From: Streptomyces justiciae
GTDB lineage: Bacteria > Actinomycetota > Actinomycetes > Streptomycetales > Streptomycetaceae
Direction: 5' to 3'
Length of the DNA: 64,000 nt
NCBI RefSeq assembly: GCF_015163075.1
Contig: NZ_JADDXU010000022.1
Coordinates: 1 to 64,000, forward strand
A program made the translations under genes and the position numbers. Below, piece after piece: positions 25,762-33,790 of the stretch (its first letter is position 1; each line of letters begins with the position of its first letter). The notes beneath the pieces were generated by a model that saw only the letters and a program-made list of their open reading frames with translations, was not told the origin of the DNA and did not search any database.

Positions 25762-26158
25762 CGCGCACTCCTTATGTGTCGGGTCACCCTCGGGGCGTAC
25801 CAGCCAGGATGCGGCCTGGCGCCGGACGCCCGCTCGGGTCTGAGTCGAAATCAGTTCGGACGCGGTGGCGCCGGTAACTCTGGTGAGTACAGGCCGTGGT
25901 GACCGGCTTGCCCCAGGACGGACCGTGGGTGTGGGTGGGACCCCGTACTGCTGTCCGTCCGCTACAGGTTAACCAAATGAGCGGGGGCCCGCTCTATGGG
26001 GCTGAAAACTTGGGGTAACCATCACAAGTCCCCCGTGTTGATTGGCTCGTTTATGCAGGCATTTGCCCAGAAATACCCTGCCGACGAGCTCACCCGTTCG
26101 GCCTACACGTCCGTCGGCTCCCCTGTCATCTGACGGCCCGTCATGAGACGGTTCGCCG
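25762..26158 (+). other. Intergenic region with an AT-richer block and a possible 45-codon ORF
   Basis: This is the longest non-coding stretch in the window. It contains a GAGCGGG/CCCGCTC hairpin (about 25979-25994). An AT-richer block follows at about 25960-26090, probably promoter DNA for the flanking divergent genes. A weak ORF runs from ATG 25996 to the TGA at 26131-26133 (45 residues, starting MGLKTWGNHHKSP), with only a G-rich run upstream. I cannot support it as a real gene. Confidence 0.4.
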
Positions 26159-26962
26159 ATGACGTCGTCGTACGGACTGGACGGGAAGGCCGCCGTCGTC
26201 ACCGGTGGGACGCGTGGGATCGGGCGCGAGGTCGCCCGGCAGCTGGCCGAGGCCGGGGCGCTGGTGTGCGTGACGGCGCGGGACCCGGCGGACGTCCGGC
26301 GGACCGCCGCCGAGCTGGGCGGCGTCGGGGTGGCGGGCAGCGTGGCCGACCCCGCTCATCTGTCGGAGGTGACCGCGCTCGCCCTGGCCGCGTTCGGGCG
26401 GATCGACGTCGTCGTCAACAACGCGGCGACCAACCAGCCGTACGGCCCGCTGATGGACGCCGACCCGGACGCCTGGCGCACGGCGTTCGCCGTCAACGTC
26501 GAGGCGCCGCTGCGGCTGGTGCAGTGCGCGTGGCGGGCGTGGATGCGGGAGCACGGCGGCTCGGTGATCAACGTCTGCACGGAGGGCGCCACCCATGTCG
26601 GACCGCACATCGGCGCCTACGGCACCAGCAAGGCGGCCCTGCTCCATCTGACGCGGCAGCTCGCGGGGGAACTGGCCCCTCGCGTCCGCGTCAACTCCGT
26701 CTCGCCCGGACTCGTCCGCACGGAGATGGCCCGTTTCGTGTGGGAGCCGGGCGAGGCGGAGGTCGCCGCGGGGCTGCCGCTCGGGCGGATCGGGGAGCCC
26801 GCGGACGTGGCGCGGGCCGTCATGTGGCTGGCCTCCGACGCGGCCGAGTGGATCACCGGAGCGGATCTGCTGGTGGACGGCGGGACGCGGGTCAGGGCGG
26901 CGCACCCGGGCGGGTACGCCGTCCATGACCGACTGCGGTCGTACGCGCCGCCGCAGTCCTGA
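26159..26962 (+). CDS. SDR family oxidoreductase (FabG-like)
   Basis: A 267-residue classical SDR with the cofactor motif TGGTRGIG (about residue 16), NNAA, catalytic Ser region NVCTEGA and YGTSK. The tail ITGADLLVDGGTRV is typical of FabG-like 3-ketoacyl or sugar alcohol dehydrogenases. The C-terminus extends about 20 residues beyond the usual DGG end. It converges with the small membrane protein gene (12 bp gap), and no neighbouring pathway points to a substrate. Confidence 0.88.
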   Translation: MTSSYGLDGKAAVVTGGTRGIGREVARQLAEAGALVCVTARDPADVRRTAAELGGVGVAGSVADPAHLSEVTALALAAFGRIDVVVNNAATNQPYGPLMDADPDAWRTAFAVNVEAPLRLVQCAWRAWMREHGGSVINVCTEGATHVGPHIGAYGTSKAALLHLTRQLAGELAPRVRVNSVSPGLVRTEMARFVWEPGEAEVAAGLPLGRIGEPADVARAVMWLASDAAEWITGADLLVDGGTRVRAAHPGGYAVHDRLRSYAPPQS

Positions 26963-26974
26963 AGAAGCGACTCT

Positions 26975-27205
26975 TTACGGGAAGAGCGCGATCCCCATGA
27001 GGACGATCAGCACGATGAACGCGACGAGCGCGATCGTGCCCCAGGTCCAGGGGTGTTTGTAAGGGTCGTGGGCGCCGCCGCGGGGCCGGTCCTCGGGAAG
27101 GACGGCATGGGCCGGGCGGTCGCTCGCGTAGAACTCCTCGTCGGTGGGGTAGTGGTTGCGCGGGTCACCGAGAGCGCGCGGATCGATGTTGTGCGAACTG
27201 GCCAT
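26975..27205 (-). CDS. Small single-pass membrane protein, unknown (76 aa)
   Basis: I recognise no family. A hydrophilic N-terminal part of about 50 residues (MASSHNIDPRALGDPRNHYP and a Pro/Asp/Arg-rich stretch) is followed by one clear transmembrane helix from about residue 54 to the C-terminus (TIALVAFIVLIVLMGIAL). The hydrophilic part most likely faces the cytoplasm. ATG 27205 has an AGGAG site upstream. Confidence 0.78.
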   Translation of the reverse strand: MASSHNIDPRALGDPRNHYPTDEEFYASDRPAHAVLPEDRPRGGAHDPYKHPWTWGTIALVAFIVLIVLMGIALFP

Positions 27206-27280
27206 GACTCACTCCTGGCGCGGTAGTCACCAGGGTCCGGGTTCCCTTCGGGCGCCGCGTGACACGTCACGGCCGGCGCG

Positions 27281-28786
27281 TCACCACTTCCCGGGCGCGT
27301 AGTCCTTGAGGAAGACGCCGTACAGGTCCTCGCCCTGCTCACCGCGCACAATCGGATCGTAGACCCGGGCCGCGCCGTCGACCAGGTCGAGCGGGGCGTG
27401 GAAGCCCTCCTCGGCGAGGCGCAGCTTGTCGAAGTGGGGACGCTCGTCGGTGATCCAGCCGGTGTCGACGGACGTCATGAGGATGCCGTCGGTCTGGAAC
27501 ATCTCCTGGCCGCTGGTCCGCGTGACCATGTTCATGGCGGCCTTGGCGGCGTTGGTGTTGGGGTGGCCGGCGCCCTTGTAGCCGCGGCCGAAGACGCCCT
27601 CCATGGCGGAGACGTTGACGACGTAGGCCCGTCCGCTCGCCGCCTTCTTCGCGGCCTCGGCCATGCTCGGGCGGAGCTTGCTGATCAGGATGAACGGCGC
27701 CGTGTAGTTGCACAGCTGGGTCTCGAGGAGCTCCACCGGGGAGATCTGCTCGATGGTCTGCACCCAGGTGTTGGTGTCGACGACGTCGGGGACGAGGCCG
27801 CCGGCGTCGATCGCGGTGCCGTCGAGGTGCTTGGCGACGCTGGCGTTGCCCGCGACGAGCGCGAGGTCGGCGACCTGCTGGGCGTCGATGCCGGAGATCC
27901 CGGCGGGCAGGGACGCGAGGCCGTCGACGGCGCCGGAGCCGAAGGCGCCGATGACGTGGTGGGCGGGCAGCTCGCCGGCGGGCAGCGGGGCGCTCTCGCC
28001 GTCGACCAGGGCGGCGTACGCCGAGGGCAGCCGCCGTACCGTCTGGGTCGCGTTGTTGACGAGGATGTCGAGCGGACCGGCCTCGGCGACCTGGTCGGCG
28101 AGGGCGACGGCCTGGGCCGGGTCGCGCAGGTCGATGCCGACGACTTCCAGGCGGTGCATCCAGTCCCCGGAGTCGTCCATGGCCTTGAAGCGGCGGATGG
28201 CGTCCTTGGGGAAGCGCGTGGTGATGGTGGTGTGGGCGCCGTCGCGCAGCAGCCTGAGCGCGATGTACATGCCGATCTTGGCGCGGCCGCCGGTGAGCAG
28301 GGCGCGCTTGCCGGTGAGGTCGGCGCGGACGTCCCGCTTGGCGCGGTTCAGGGCGGCGCAGTCCGGACAGAGCTGGTGGTAGAAGTAGTCGACTTCCACG
28401 TACCGGGTCTTGCAGGTGTAGCAGGAGCGGGGGCGCTGGAGTATCCCCGCGATCCGGCCCTCCTCGGTGATCGACGACGGCAGGATGCCCTCGGTCTCGT
28501 CGTCGATGCGCTGGGCGGAGCCGGTCGCGGTGGCCTCGGTGACCGCCTTGTCGTGGGCGGTCTTGGCGGCCCGGCGCTCCTGGCGGCGGCGCTGCTTGAC
28601 GGTGCGGTAGATGCCGGCGGTGGCCCGGCGCACGGCGATCGCGTCGGGGTGGTCGACCTCCAGCTTGTCGAGCTCGTCGAGCACGCTGAGGCAGACGGCC
28701 AGCCGCTCGGGGTCGATCCCGGGGCCGTACACGACCTCGTCCACGGCCTCGTCCGTGATCGCCGAGCCGTCCTCTGTCACCGTCAT
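27281..28786 (-). CDS. SDR family protein with N-terminal zinc ribbon and altered active site
   Basis: The 501-residue protein has a charged helical N-terminus (about 1-115; many Arg/Lys/Glu). A four-cysteine zinc-ribbon-like element follows: CYTC near residue 123 and CPDC near 142. The Rossmann domain has LLTGGRAKIG (about 160-170) and DILVNNATQ. At the catalytic position the usual YxxxK is replaced by TNAAK (HPNTNAAKAAM), so the conserved Tyr is missing. ATG 28786 is preceded by AGGGA. From memory, similar proteins occur across Streptomyces, annotated only as SDR. A non-redox or binding role is possible. Confidence 0.8.
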   Translation of the reverse strand: MTVTEDGSAITDEAVDEVVYGPGIDPERLAVCLSVLDELDKLEVDHPDAIAVRRATAGIYRTVKQRRRQERRAAKTAHDKAVTEATATGSAQRIDDETEGILPSSITEEGRIAGILQRPRSCYTCKTRYVEVDYFYHQLCPDCAALNRAKRDVRADLTGKRALLTGGRAKIGMYIALRLLRDGAHTTITTRFPKDAIRRFKAMDDSGDWMHRLEVVGIDLRDPAQAVALADQVAEAGPLDILVNNATQTVRRLPSAYAALVDGESAPLPAGELPAHHVIGAFGSGAVDGLASLPAGISGIDAQQVADLALVAGNASVAKHLDGTAIDAGGLVPDVVDTNTWVQTIEQISPVELLETQLCNYTAPFILISKLRPSMAEAAKKAASGRAYVVNVSAMEGVFGRGYKGAGHPNTNAAKAAMNMVTRTSGQEMFQTDGILMTSVDTGWITDERPHFDKLRLAEEGFHAPLDLVDGAARVYDPIVRGEQGEDLYGVFLKDYAPGKW

Positions 28787-28889
28787 CGCGCTGCCGTTCC
28801 CTGCTGCCCCGTGCGGCGCTCCGACCGCGTCCGCTTTCGAACGGGGAATTCTACGGAGCGCCGGGCCGGTCCTCCAAAAAACGGCAGGG

Positions 28890-30209
28890 TCAAGCCTCGC
28901 AGGCGGTGATGAGCGTCTCCACCTCCTCGGTGAGGGCCCTGGCCAGGACGTCCAGGTCCGGCACGGCTTCCGCGTCGGCGACGAGGCCGTAGTGGACATG
29001 GCCGCGGTACGTCGAGACGGCGATCGCGAGGGACTGGCCGCGGGCCAGCGGGGCGAACGGGAAGACGTGGGTGACCGGGTTGCCGCCGAGCTTCAGGCCG
29101 AGGCTGGGCAGGGGCACGCTGGTGACGAGGATGTCGAACCAGAGCCGGGCGGCCTGGCTGACCAGGGGCCCGCCGAGCCGGTGGCCGAGCGCGGGGACGT
29201 GGTCGGCGAGCAGGGCGACGGCACCGGCGCCCCGGTTGGGTCCGGCGTCCTTGTTGCGGTCCATGGCCGTGCGGACCGTGTCGAGGCGGGCGAGCGGGTC
29301 GGGGTCGTCGACCGGGAGCCGTATCAGGTAGCCGGAGAGCCGGTTGCCCTGTGGGTGGGCGGTGCGCGGGCGGCGCTTGGAGACGGGGATGAGGGCGCGG
29401 GGGGCGACGCCGTCGCTGCCGTCGCCGCGCTCGTCGAGCCACCGGCGCAGGGCGCCCGCGACGACCGCGATGAGGACGTCGTTGACGGTGCCGCCCTGGG
29501 CCTTGCGGACGCGGTGGACGTCGTCGAGGTCGATGACCACGCCGGCGGTACGACGGGTGCCGCTGGGCTCGGCGGTGAGGGCGGCGGACGAGCGCACGCC
29601 GACCGTGGAGAGCGCGACGGACGCCCCGATGTCCAGCGCCCGGCCCACGTCCGAGACGGCGCCGCGGACCAGCCCGGGCAGCTTGCGCACGTCCGGGAAG
29701 AAGCCCTTCGACGGCTCCTCGGGGCGCGGCTTGCGGGCCGGCAGGTCCATCGGGTCCAGGATCGCCGCCGCCAGCGTCAGGGCACGCAGACCGTCGGCCA
29801 GGGCGTGGTGGAACTTGAAGAGCACGGCGAAGGAGACGCCGTCCTCCCCCGGCAGGACATGCGCCTCCCACGGCGGCCGGCCGCGTTCCAGCGGGCGTTC
29901 CATGAGCCGGCCGGCGTCGGCGTGGAAGTCGGCGGTGGGCGCGTGCAGCCGGACGTGGTCCAGGGGGTCGAAGTCGGGGGCGGGCTCGCGCGTCGCCCCT
30001 CCGAAGGACAGCGGCTGCCAGACGTCCCGGATGCGCATCCGCAGGCCGGGCACCGCGGCGGCCCGGGCCGCGAGCAGGTCGGCCGCGTGGGCGCCCGCGG
30101 TGGGCGAGTGCGCCGAGAAGACGCCGAGGGCGCCCAGGTGCATCGGGTGTTCGGCGGACTCGATGTTCCAGAACGCCAGGTCGAGAGGGGCGAGCAGGTC
30201 AGAAGTCAA
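28890..30209 (-). CDS. Wax ester synthase / diacylglycerol acyltransferase (WS/DGAT)
   Basis: The 439-residue protein carries the WS/DGAT catalytic motif HHxxxDG as FHHALADG (about residue 135) in the N-terminal half. The C-terminal family motif area includes VNDVLIAVVAGALRRWL and LVTSVPLP. It should transfer fatty acyl groups from acyl-CoA to diacylglycerol or fatty alcohols, making the triacylglycerol storage typical of Streptomyces. It is a single gene; the 148 bp before its start hold a moderately AT-rich segment likely to be its promoter. The neighbouring glgC and glgM-type genes also belong to carbon storage. Confidence 0.92.
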   Translation of the reverse strand: MTSDLLAPLDLAFWNIESAEHPMHLGALGVFSAHSPTAGAHAADLLAARAAAVPGLRMRIRDVWQPLSFGGATREPAPDFDPLDHVRLHAPTADFHADAGRLMERPLERGRPPWEAHVLPGEDGVSFAVLFKFHHALADGLRALTLAAAILDPMDLPARKPRPEEPSKGFFPDVRKLPGLVRGAVSDVGRALDIGASVALSTVGVRSSAALTAEPSGTRRTAGVVIDLDDVHRVRKAQGGTVNDVLIAVVAGALRRWLDERGDGSDGVAPRALIPVSKRRPRTAHPQGNRLSGYLIRLPVDDPDPLARLDTVRTAMDRNKDAGPNRGAGAVALLADHVPALGHRLGGPLVSQAARLWFDILVTSVPLPSLGLKLGGNPVTHVFPFAPLARGQSLAIAVSTYRGHVHYGLVADAEAVPDLDVLARALTEEVETLITACEA

Positions 30210-30357
30210 TGGCTTGCCTCGCGTCGACGACGGGTGAGCAAGCAGTCAACCGCCCTCGGGCGATTACGGTCAAGTACGATCAAGCTACGCACAGTTAACA
30301 GCAGATTAAGTCCAGCCTTCCGTACCCCAGGGTTCACTGGTGCACCGGAGGCGGAGT

Positions 30358-31578
30358 TCAGGACACCTGCTGGCCCTTCCCGAGTGCGATCACCCCGCCC
30401 TTGGAGACCGTGTAGAGCTCGGCGTCGCGCTCCGGGTTCACCCCGATCGTGGCACCCGGTGGCACCTCCACGTTCTTGTCGAGGACCGCGCCGCGCACCA
30501 CCGCGCCCCGCCCGATCTTGACGTTGTCGTGCAGCACCGACCCCTGCACGACCGCCCCCGGGTCGACCACCACCCCCGGCGACAGCACCGACCGGGTGAC
30601 CTGCCCCCGGATGAGGCAGCCCGCGCTGATGATGGACTCGCTCGCCATGCCGCCGGCGTTGAAGCGGGCCGGGGACAGCTGGCCGGAGTGGGTGTAGATG
30701 GGCCACTGCCGGTTGTAGAGGTTGAAGGCGGGGCGCTCGGCGATGAGGTCCATGTGGGCGTCGTAGTACGCGTCCAGGGTGCCGACGTCCCGCCAGTAGC
30801 CGCGGTCGCGGTTGGTCTCGCCGGGGACGTGGTTGGCGCTGAAGTCGTACAGCTGGGCCTCGCCGCGCTCGGTGAGCTGGGGCAGGATAGAGCCGCCCAT
30901 GTCGTGCACGGAGCGCTCGTCCTCGGCGTCCCGCTGGAGGGCCTCTATCAGGGCCTTGGTGGTGAAGATGTAGTTGCCCATGGAGGCGAACACGCACTCC
31001 GGGTCGTCGGCGAGACCGGGCGGGTCGGCGGGCTTCTCCAGGAAGCGGTCCACCGTGAGCCCATCCGAGCCGGGGGTGATCACCCCGAACTGCGAGGACT
31101 CCGAGCGCGGAACGCGTATCCCGGCCACCGTCACGCCCGCGCCGCCCTCGATGTGCTGGGCGAGCATCTGGCGCGGGTCCATGCGGTACACGTGGTCGGC
31201 GCCGAACACCGCGACATACTCGGGCCGTTCGTCGTAGACGAGGTTGAGGGACTGCAGGATCGCGTCCGCGCTGCCCAGGTACCAGCGGGGGCCGAGCCGC
31301 TGCTGGGCCGGGACGGGGGTGACGTAGTTGCCGAGCAGGCTGGACATCCGCCAGGTCGTGGTGATGTGCCGGTCGAGCGAGTGCGACTTGTACTGCGTCA
31401 GCACGCAGATGCGCAGGATGTCTCCGTTGACGAGGTTGGACAGGACGAAGTCCACCAAGCGATACGTTCCGCCGAAGGTGACCGCGGGTTTCGCGCGGTC
31501 CCCGGTCAGGGGCATCAGGCGCTTGCCCTCTCCGCCCGCCAGTACGATCCCGAGCACCGAAGGTCCGCCACGACGCAT
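30358..31578 (-). CDS. glgC: Glucose-1-phosphate adenylyltransferase
   Basis: This 406-residue ADP-glucose pyrophosphorylase has the nucleotidyltransferase signature VLAGGEGKRLMPLT, AKPAVTFGG, the glucose-1-phosphate binding region VDRFLEKP, and YWRDVGTLDAYY. A C-terminal left-handed beta helix follows. It makes ADP-glucose from ATP and glucose-1-phosphate for alpha-glucan synthesis. ATG 31578 has GAGGGGAG upstream. It lies head to tail after the glgA/glgM-type gene (53 bp gap) on the same strand, so the two probably form one transcript. Confidence 0.95.
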   Translation of the reverse strand: MRRGGPSVLGIVLAGGEGKRLMPLTGDRAKPAVTFGGTYRLVDFVLSNLVNGDILRICVLTQYKSHSLDRHITTTWRMSSLLGNYVTPVPAQQRLGPRWYLGSADAILQSLNLVYDERPEYVAVFGADHVYRMDPRQMLAQHIEGGAGVTVAGIRVPRSESSQFGVITPGSDGLTVDRFLEKPADPPGLADDPECVFASMGNYIFTTKALIEALQRDAEDERSVHDMGGSILPQLTERGEAQLYDFSANHVPGETNRDRGYWRDVGTLDAYYDAHMDLIAERPAFNLYNRQWPIYTHSGQLSPARFNAGGMASESIISAGCLIRGQVTRSVLSPGVVVDPGAVVQGSVLHDNVKIGRGAVVRGAVLDKNVEVPPGATIGVNPERDAELYTVSKGGVIALGKGQQVS

Positions 31579-31631
31579 GGTCGCTCCCCTCACCCTGGTT
31601 GTGACCCATGCCTGCCCCTGCCCGGGGCGCA

Positions 31632-32783
31632 CTACGCCTGTTTGAGGATCTCCTCGTAGAGCCCCACCGTCCGCCGGGCGACCGCGTCCCAGCCGAACTC
31701 CCCGACCGCGCGCTCCCGTCCGGCCTCGCCCATCCGCCGGGCGCCCTCCGGATCACCGAGAATCGAGTCCAGCGCGCGGGCGAGGGCGGGCTCGAAGTCG
31801 TCGTCGACCGGGACGAGCAGCCCGGTCTTGCCGTCGTCGACGACCTCCGGGATGCCGCCGACCCGCGAGGCCACCACGGGAGTTCCGCACGCCATGGCCT
31901 CGAGGTTGACGATGCCGAGGGGTTCGTACACCGAGGGACAGACGAACACGGCCGCGTGCGTGAGGAGTTGGATCACGTCCGGGCGCGGCAGCATCTGCGG
32001 GATCCAGTGCACGCCCTCGCGGACCCGGCTCAACTCCTCGTACAGCTCCCGGAATTCACGGTCGATCTCCGGGGTGTCCGGCGCTCCGGCACACAGCACG
32101 ACCTGGGCGGCGGGGTCGATGTCCCGTACCGCGCGCAGCAGATGGGGGACGCCCTTCTGGCGGGTGATGCGGCCGACGAAGAGCACGAAGGGCCGGTCGG
32201 GGTCGAGGCCGACGCGGGTGAGGGCCTCGGTGCCGTGGTCGGGGCGGTAGAGGGTGGTGTCGATGCCGTTGTGCACGATGTGCACCCGGGCCGGGTCGAG
32301 GGTCGGGTAGCAGGCGAGGATGTCCTCGCGCATGGCTCCCGACACGGCGATCACCGCGTCGGCGGACTCGATCGCGGTGCGCTCGGCCCAGCTCGACAGG
32401 GCGTATCCGCCGCCGAGTTGCTCGGCCTTCCAGGGGCGCAGCGGCTCCAGGGAGTGGGCGGTCATCACGTGCGGGATGCCGTACAGGAGCTTGCCGAGGT
32501 GGCCGGCGAGGTTGGCGTACCAGGTGTGGGAGTGCACGAGTTCGCGCCCCTCCAGCCCCGCGGTCATCGCGAGGTCCACGGAGAAGGTGCGCAGCGCGTC
32601 GTTGGCGGTGTCGAGCACGGACCAGGGGCGGTGGCGGACCACGCCCACTCCGCGGCCCTCGCCCCAGCAGTGCACCTCGACGTCGACCAGGGCGGCCAAC
32701 TCCCGGGCGAGGAACTCGACATGGACGCCCGCGCCGCCGTACACGTCCGGCGGGTACTCCCGGGTCAGCAGTCCCACTCGCAC
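31632..32783 (-). CDS. glgM: GT4 glycogen synthase / maltose-1-phosphate synthase (GlgA/GlgM type)
   Basis: The 383-residue protein is a short actinobacterial GT4 glycosyltransferase: REYPPDVYGGAGVHVE at the N-terminus, LVHSHTWYAN, FVGRITRQKG, and the EPLGIVNLEAMACGTPVV nucleotide-sugar site with its Glu pair. It is much shorter and of a different family from E. coli GlgA (GT5). The mycobacterial homologue makes maltose-1-phosphate from ADP-glucose and glucose-1-phosphate for the GlgE route, so glgM may be the better name than glgA. GTG 32783 follows an AGGGGG site. It precedes glgC by 53 bp. Confidence 0.87.
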   Translation of the reverse strand: MRVGLLTREYPPDVYGGAGVHVEFLARELAALVDVEVHCWGEGRGVGVVRHRPWSVLDTANDALRTFSVDLAMTAGLEGRELVHSHTWYANLAGHLGKLLYGIPHVMTAHSLEPLRPWKAEQLGGGYALSSWAERTAIESADAVIAVSGAMREDILACYPTLDPARVHIVHNGIDTTLYRPDHGTEALTRVGLDPDRPFVLFVGRITRQKGVPHLLRAVRDIDPAAQVVLCAGAPDTPEIDREFRELYEELSRVREGVHWIPQMLPRPDVIQLLTHAAVFVCPSVYEPLGIVNLEAMACGTPVVASRVGGIPEVVDDGKTGLLVPVDDDFEPALARALDSILGDPEGARRMGEAGRERAVGEFGWDAVARRTVGLYEEILKQA

Positions 32784-32823
32784 CCGGAACCCCCTGTTCT
32801 CAGCGGCTGGTTGCCCTTCATGG

Positions 32824-33579
32824 TCACCCAGATGCGGCGCGCGGGGAAGACCGCGGGGGTCGTGTGAAGCAACAGTCGCCGCACACGCCTCCGCCGGGGA
32901 CGCGGTAGTAGAGGCAGCAGCTGCGGCGCCGGAAGGCGGTGCCGGTGAGGGTGCCGGTGCCGGCGAGGAGGGGGTGGGCGAGGAGTTCCGTGGTGAGGGC
33001 GCGGGTGCGGGCGGCCACCTCGGTACGGCCGTGCGCGCGGGCCCAGCCGGACAGCTGCCGGGCGGCTCCGGCGAGCGCGGAGGCGGCGTTGCCGCGCAGG
33101 AGGCCGGGGGCGAGGCGGTGGTGGACGCGCAGCGCCGCCGCCAGCGGCTCCAGATGCCCTTCGAGTACGACCGCGGCGAGGGTTCCCGCGTCGCCGGGCA
33201 GGGCGTGCACCTCGGTGAGCCACAGATCGTCGGGGGCGCTGCCGTCGGCGTCCCAGCGCAGCAGACGGGCGTCGAGGTCGGGGACGTGGCCGTAGAGCAC
33301 GGCGCAGCCCAGGGCCGCGGACCAGAGGCGGGCGGCGAGGCCCTGCTGGGCGATCGAGGCGGCGATCCGCAACTCCGGCGCCCGAAGAGAATCGGCCACC
33401 TTCCGGACACGAAAAGTCACGGATTCTCCGCAAACGTCCGACTTTTCGATGTCGTACGCCCGTGCGAGCGTGGGCAGCGTTGAACGCGGCGGCGCACCCG
33501 TGCGTAGTAGGAAGAAGCCGCCGAGCGGGCGGAGCGCGGCGAGATCGGCGTCGAGGTCCACGAAGAGCAGTAGTACCAA
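32824..33579 (-). CDS. (2Fe-2S)-binding protein, FhuF-like
   Basis: This 251-residue protein ends with the FhuF-type C-terminal iron-sulphur motif CCLYY ... CGDCC (about residues 225-242). The Ala-rich helical body (AARLWSAALGCAVLYGHVPDL) fits ferric-siderophore reductases. It probably reduces Fe(III) in imported siderophores in the cytoplasm. The start is uncertain: TTG 33579 gives the full length but has a poor ribosome site, and GTG 33561 is an alternative. It lies 40 bp before the glgM-type gene and may be cotranscribed with it without a functional link. Confidence 0.8.
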   Translation of the reverse strand: MVLLLFVDLDADLAALRPLGGFFLLRTGAPPRSTLPTLARAYDIEKSDVCGESVTFRVRKVADSLRAPELRIAASIAQQGLAARLWSAALGCAVLYGHVPDLDARLLRWDADGSAPDDLWLTEVHALPGDAGTLAAVVLEGHLEPLAAALRVHHRLAPGLLRGNAASALAGAARQLSGWARAHGRTEVAARTRALTTELLAHPLLAGTGTLTGTAFRRRSCCLYYRVPGGGVCGDCCFTRPPRSSPRAASG

Positions 33580-33700
33580 GGCCCCTAGGGGGCGGCATCA
33601 GGGGGGCGCGGGGCAGTGTCACCCACCCTGGGGAGGACTGACCCTCCGTAGTACTCCATCGGCAGTAGGACCCATTGCCTGCTCAGGTACGACGACGGGA

Positions 33701-33790
33701 ATGTCTTTTCACGGCATCGTGTTGGACATGGAAGCCGACCGTTCGCCGCGCCGGGGTACCCACCCCTGCTTCACGCAGAGGAGCTGCTGA
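33701..33790 (+). CDS. Possible short upstream ORF coupled to the DMT transporter (29 aa)
   Basis: ATG 33701 opens a 29-residue frame (MSFHGIVLDMEADRSP ... CFTQRSC) whose TGA overlaps the transporter ATG as TGATG. The ribosome site before it is weak, while the transporter has its own AGAGGAG. It could be a leader peptide tuning transporter translation, or chance. Confidence 0.25.
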   Translation: MSFHGIVLDMEADRSPRRGTHPCFTQRSC

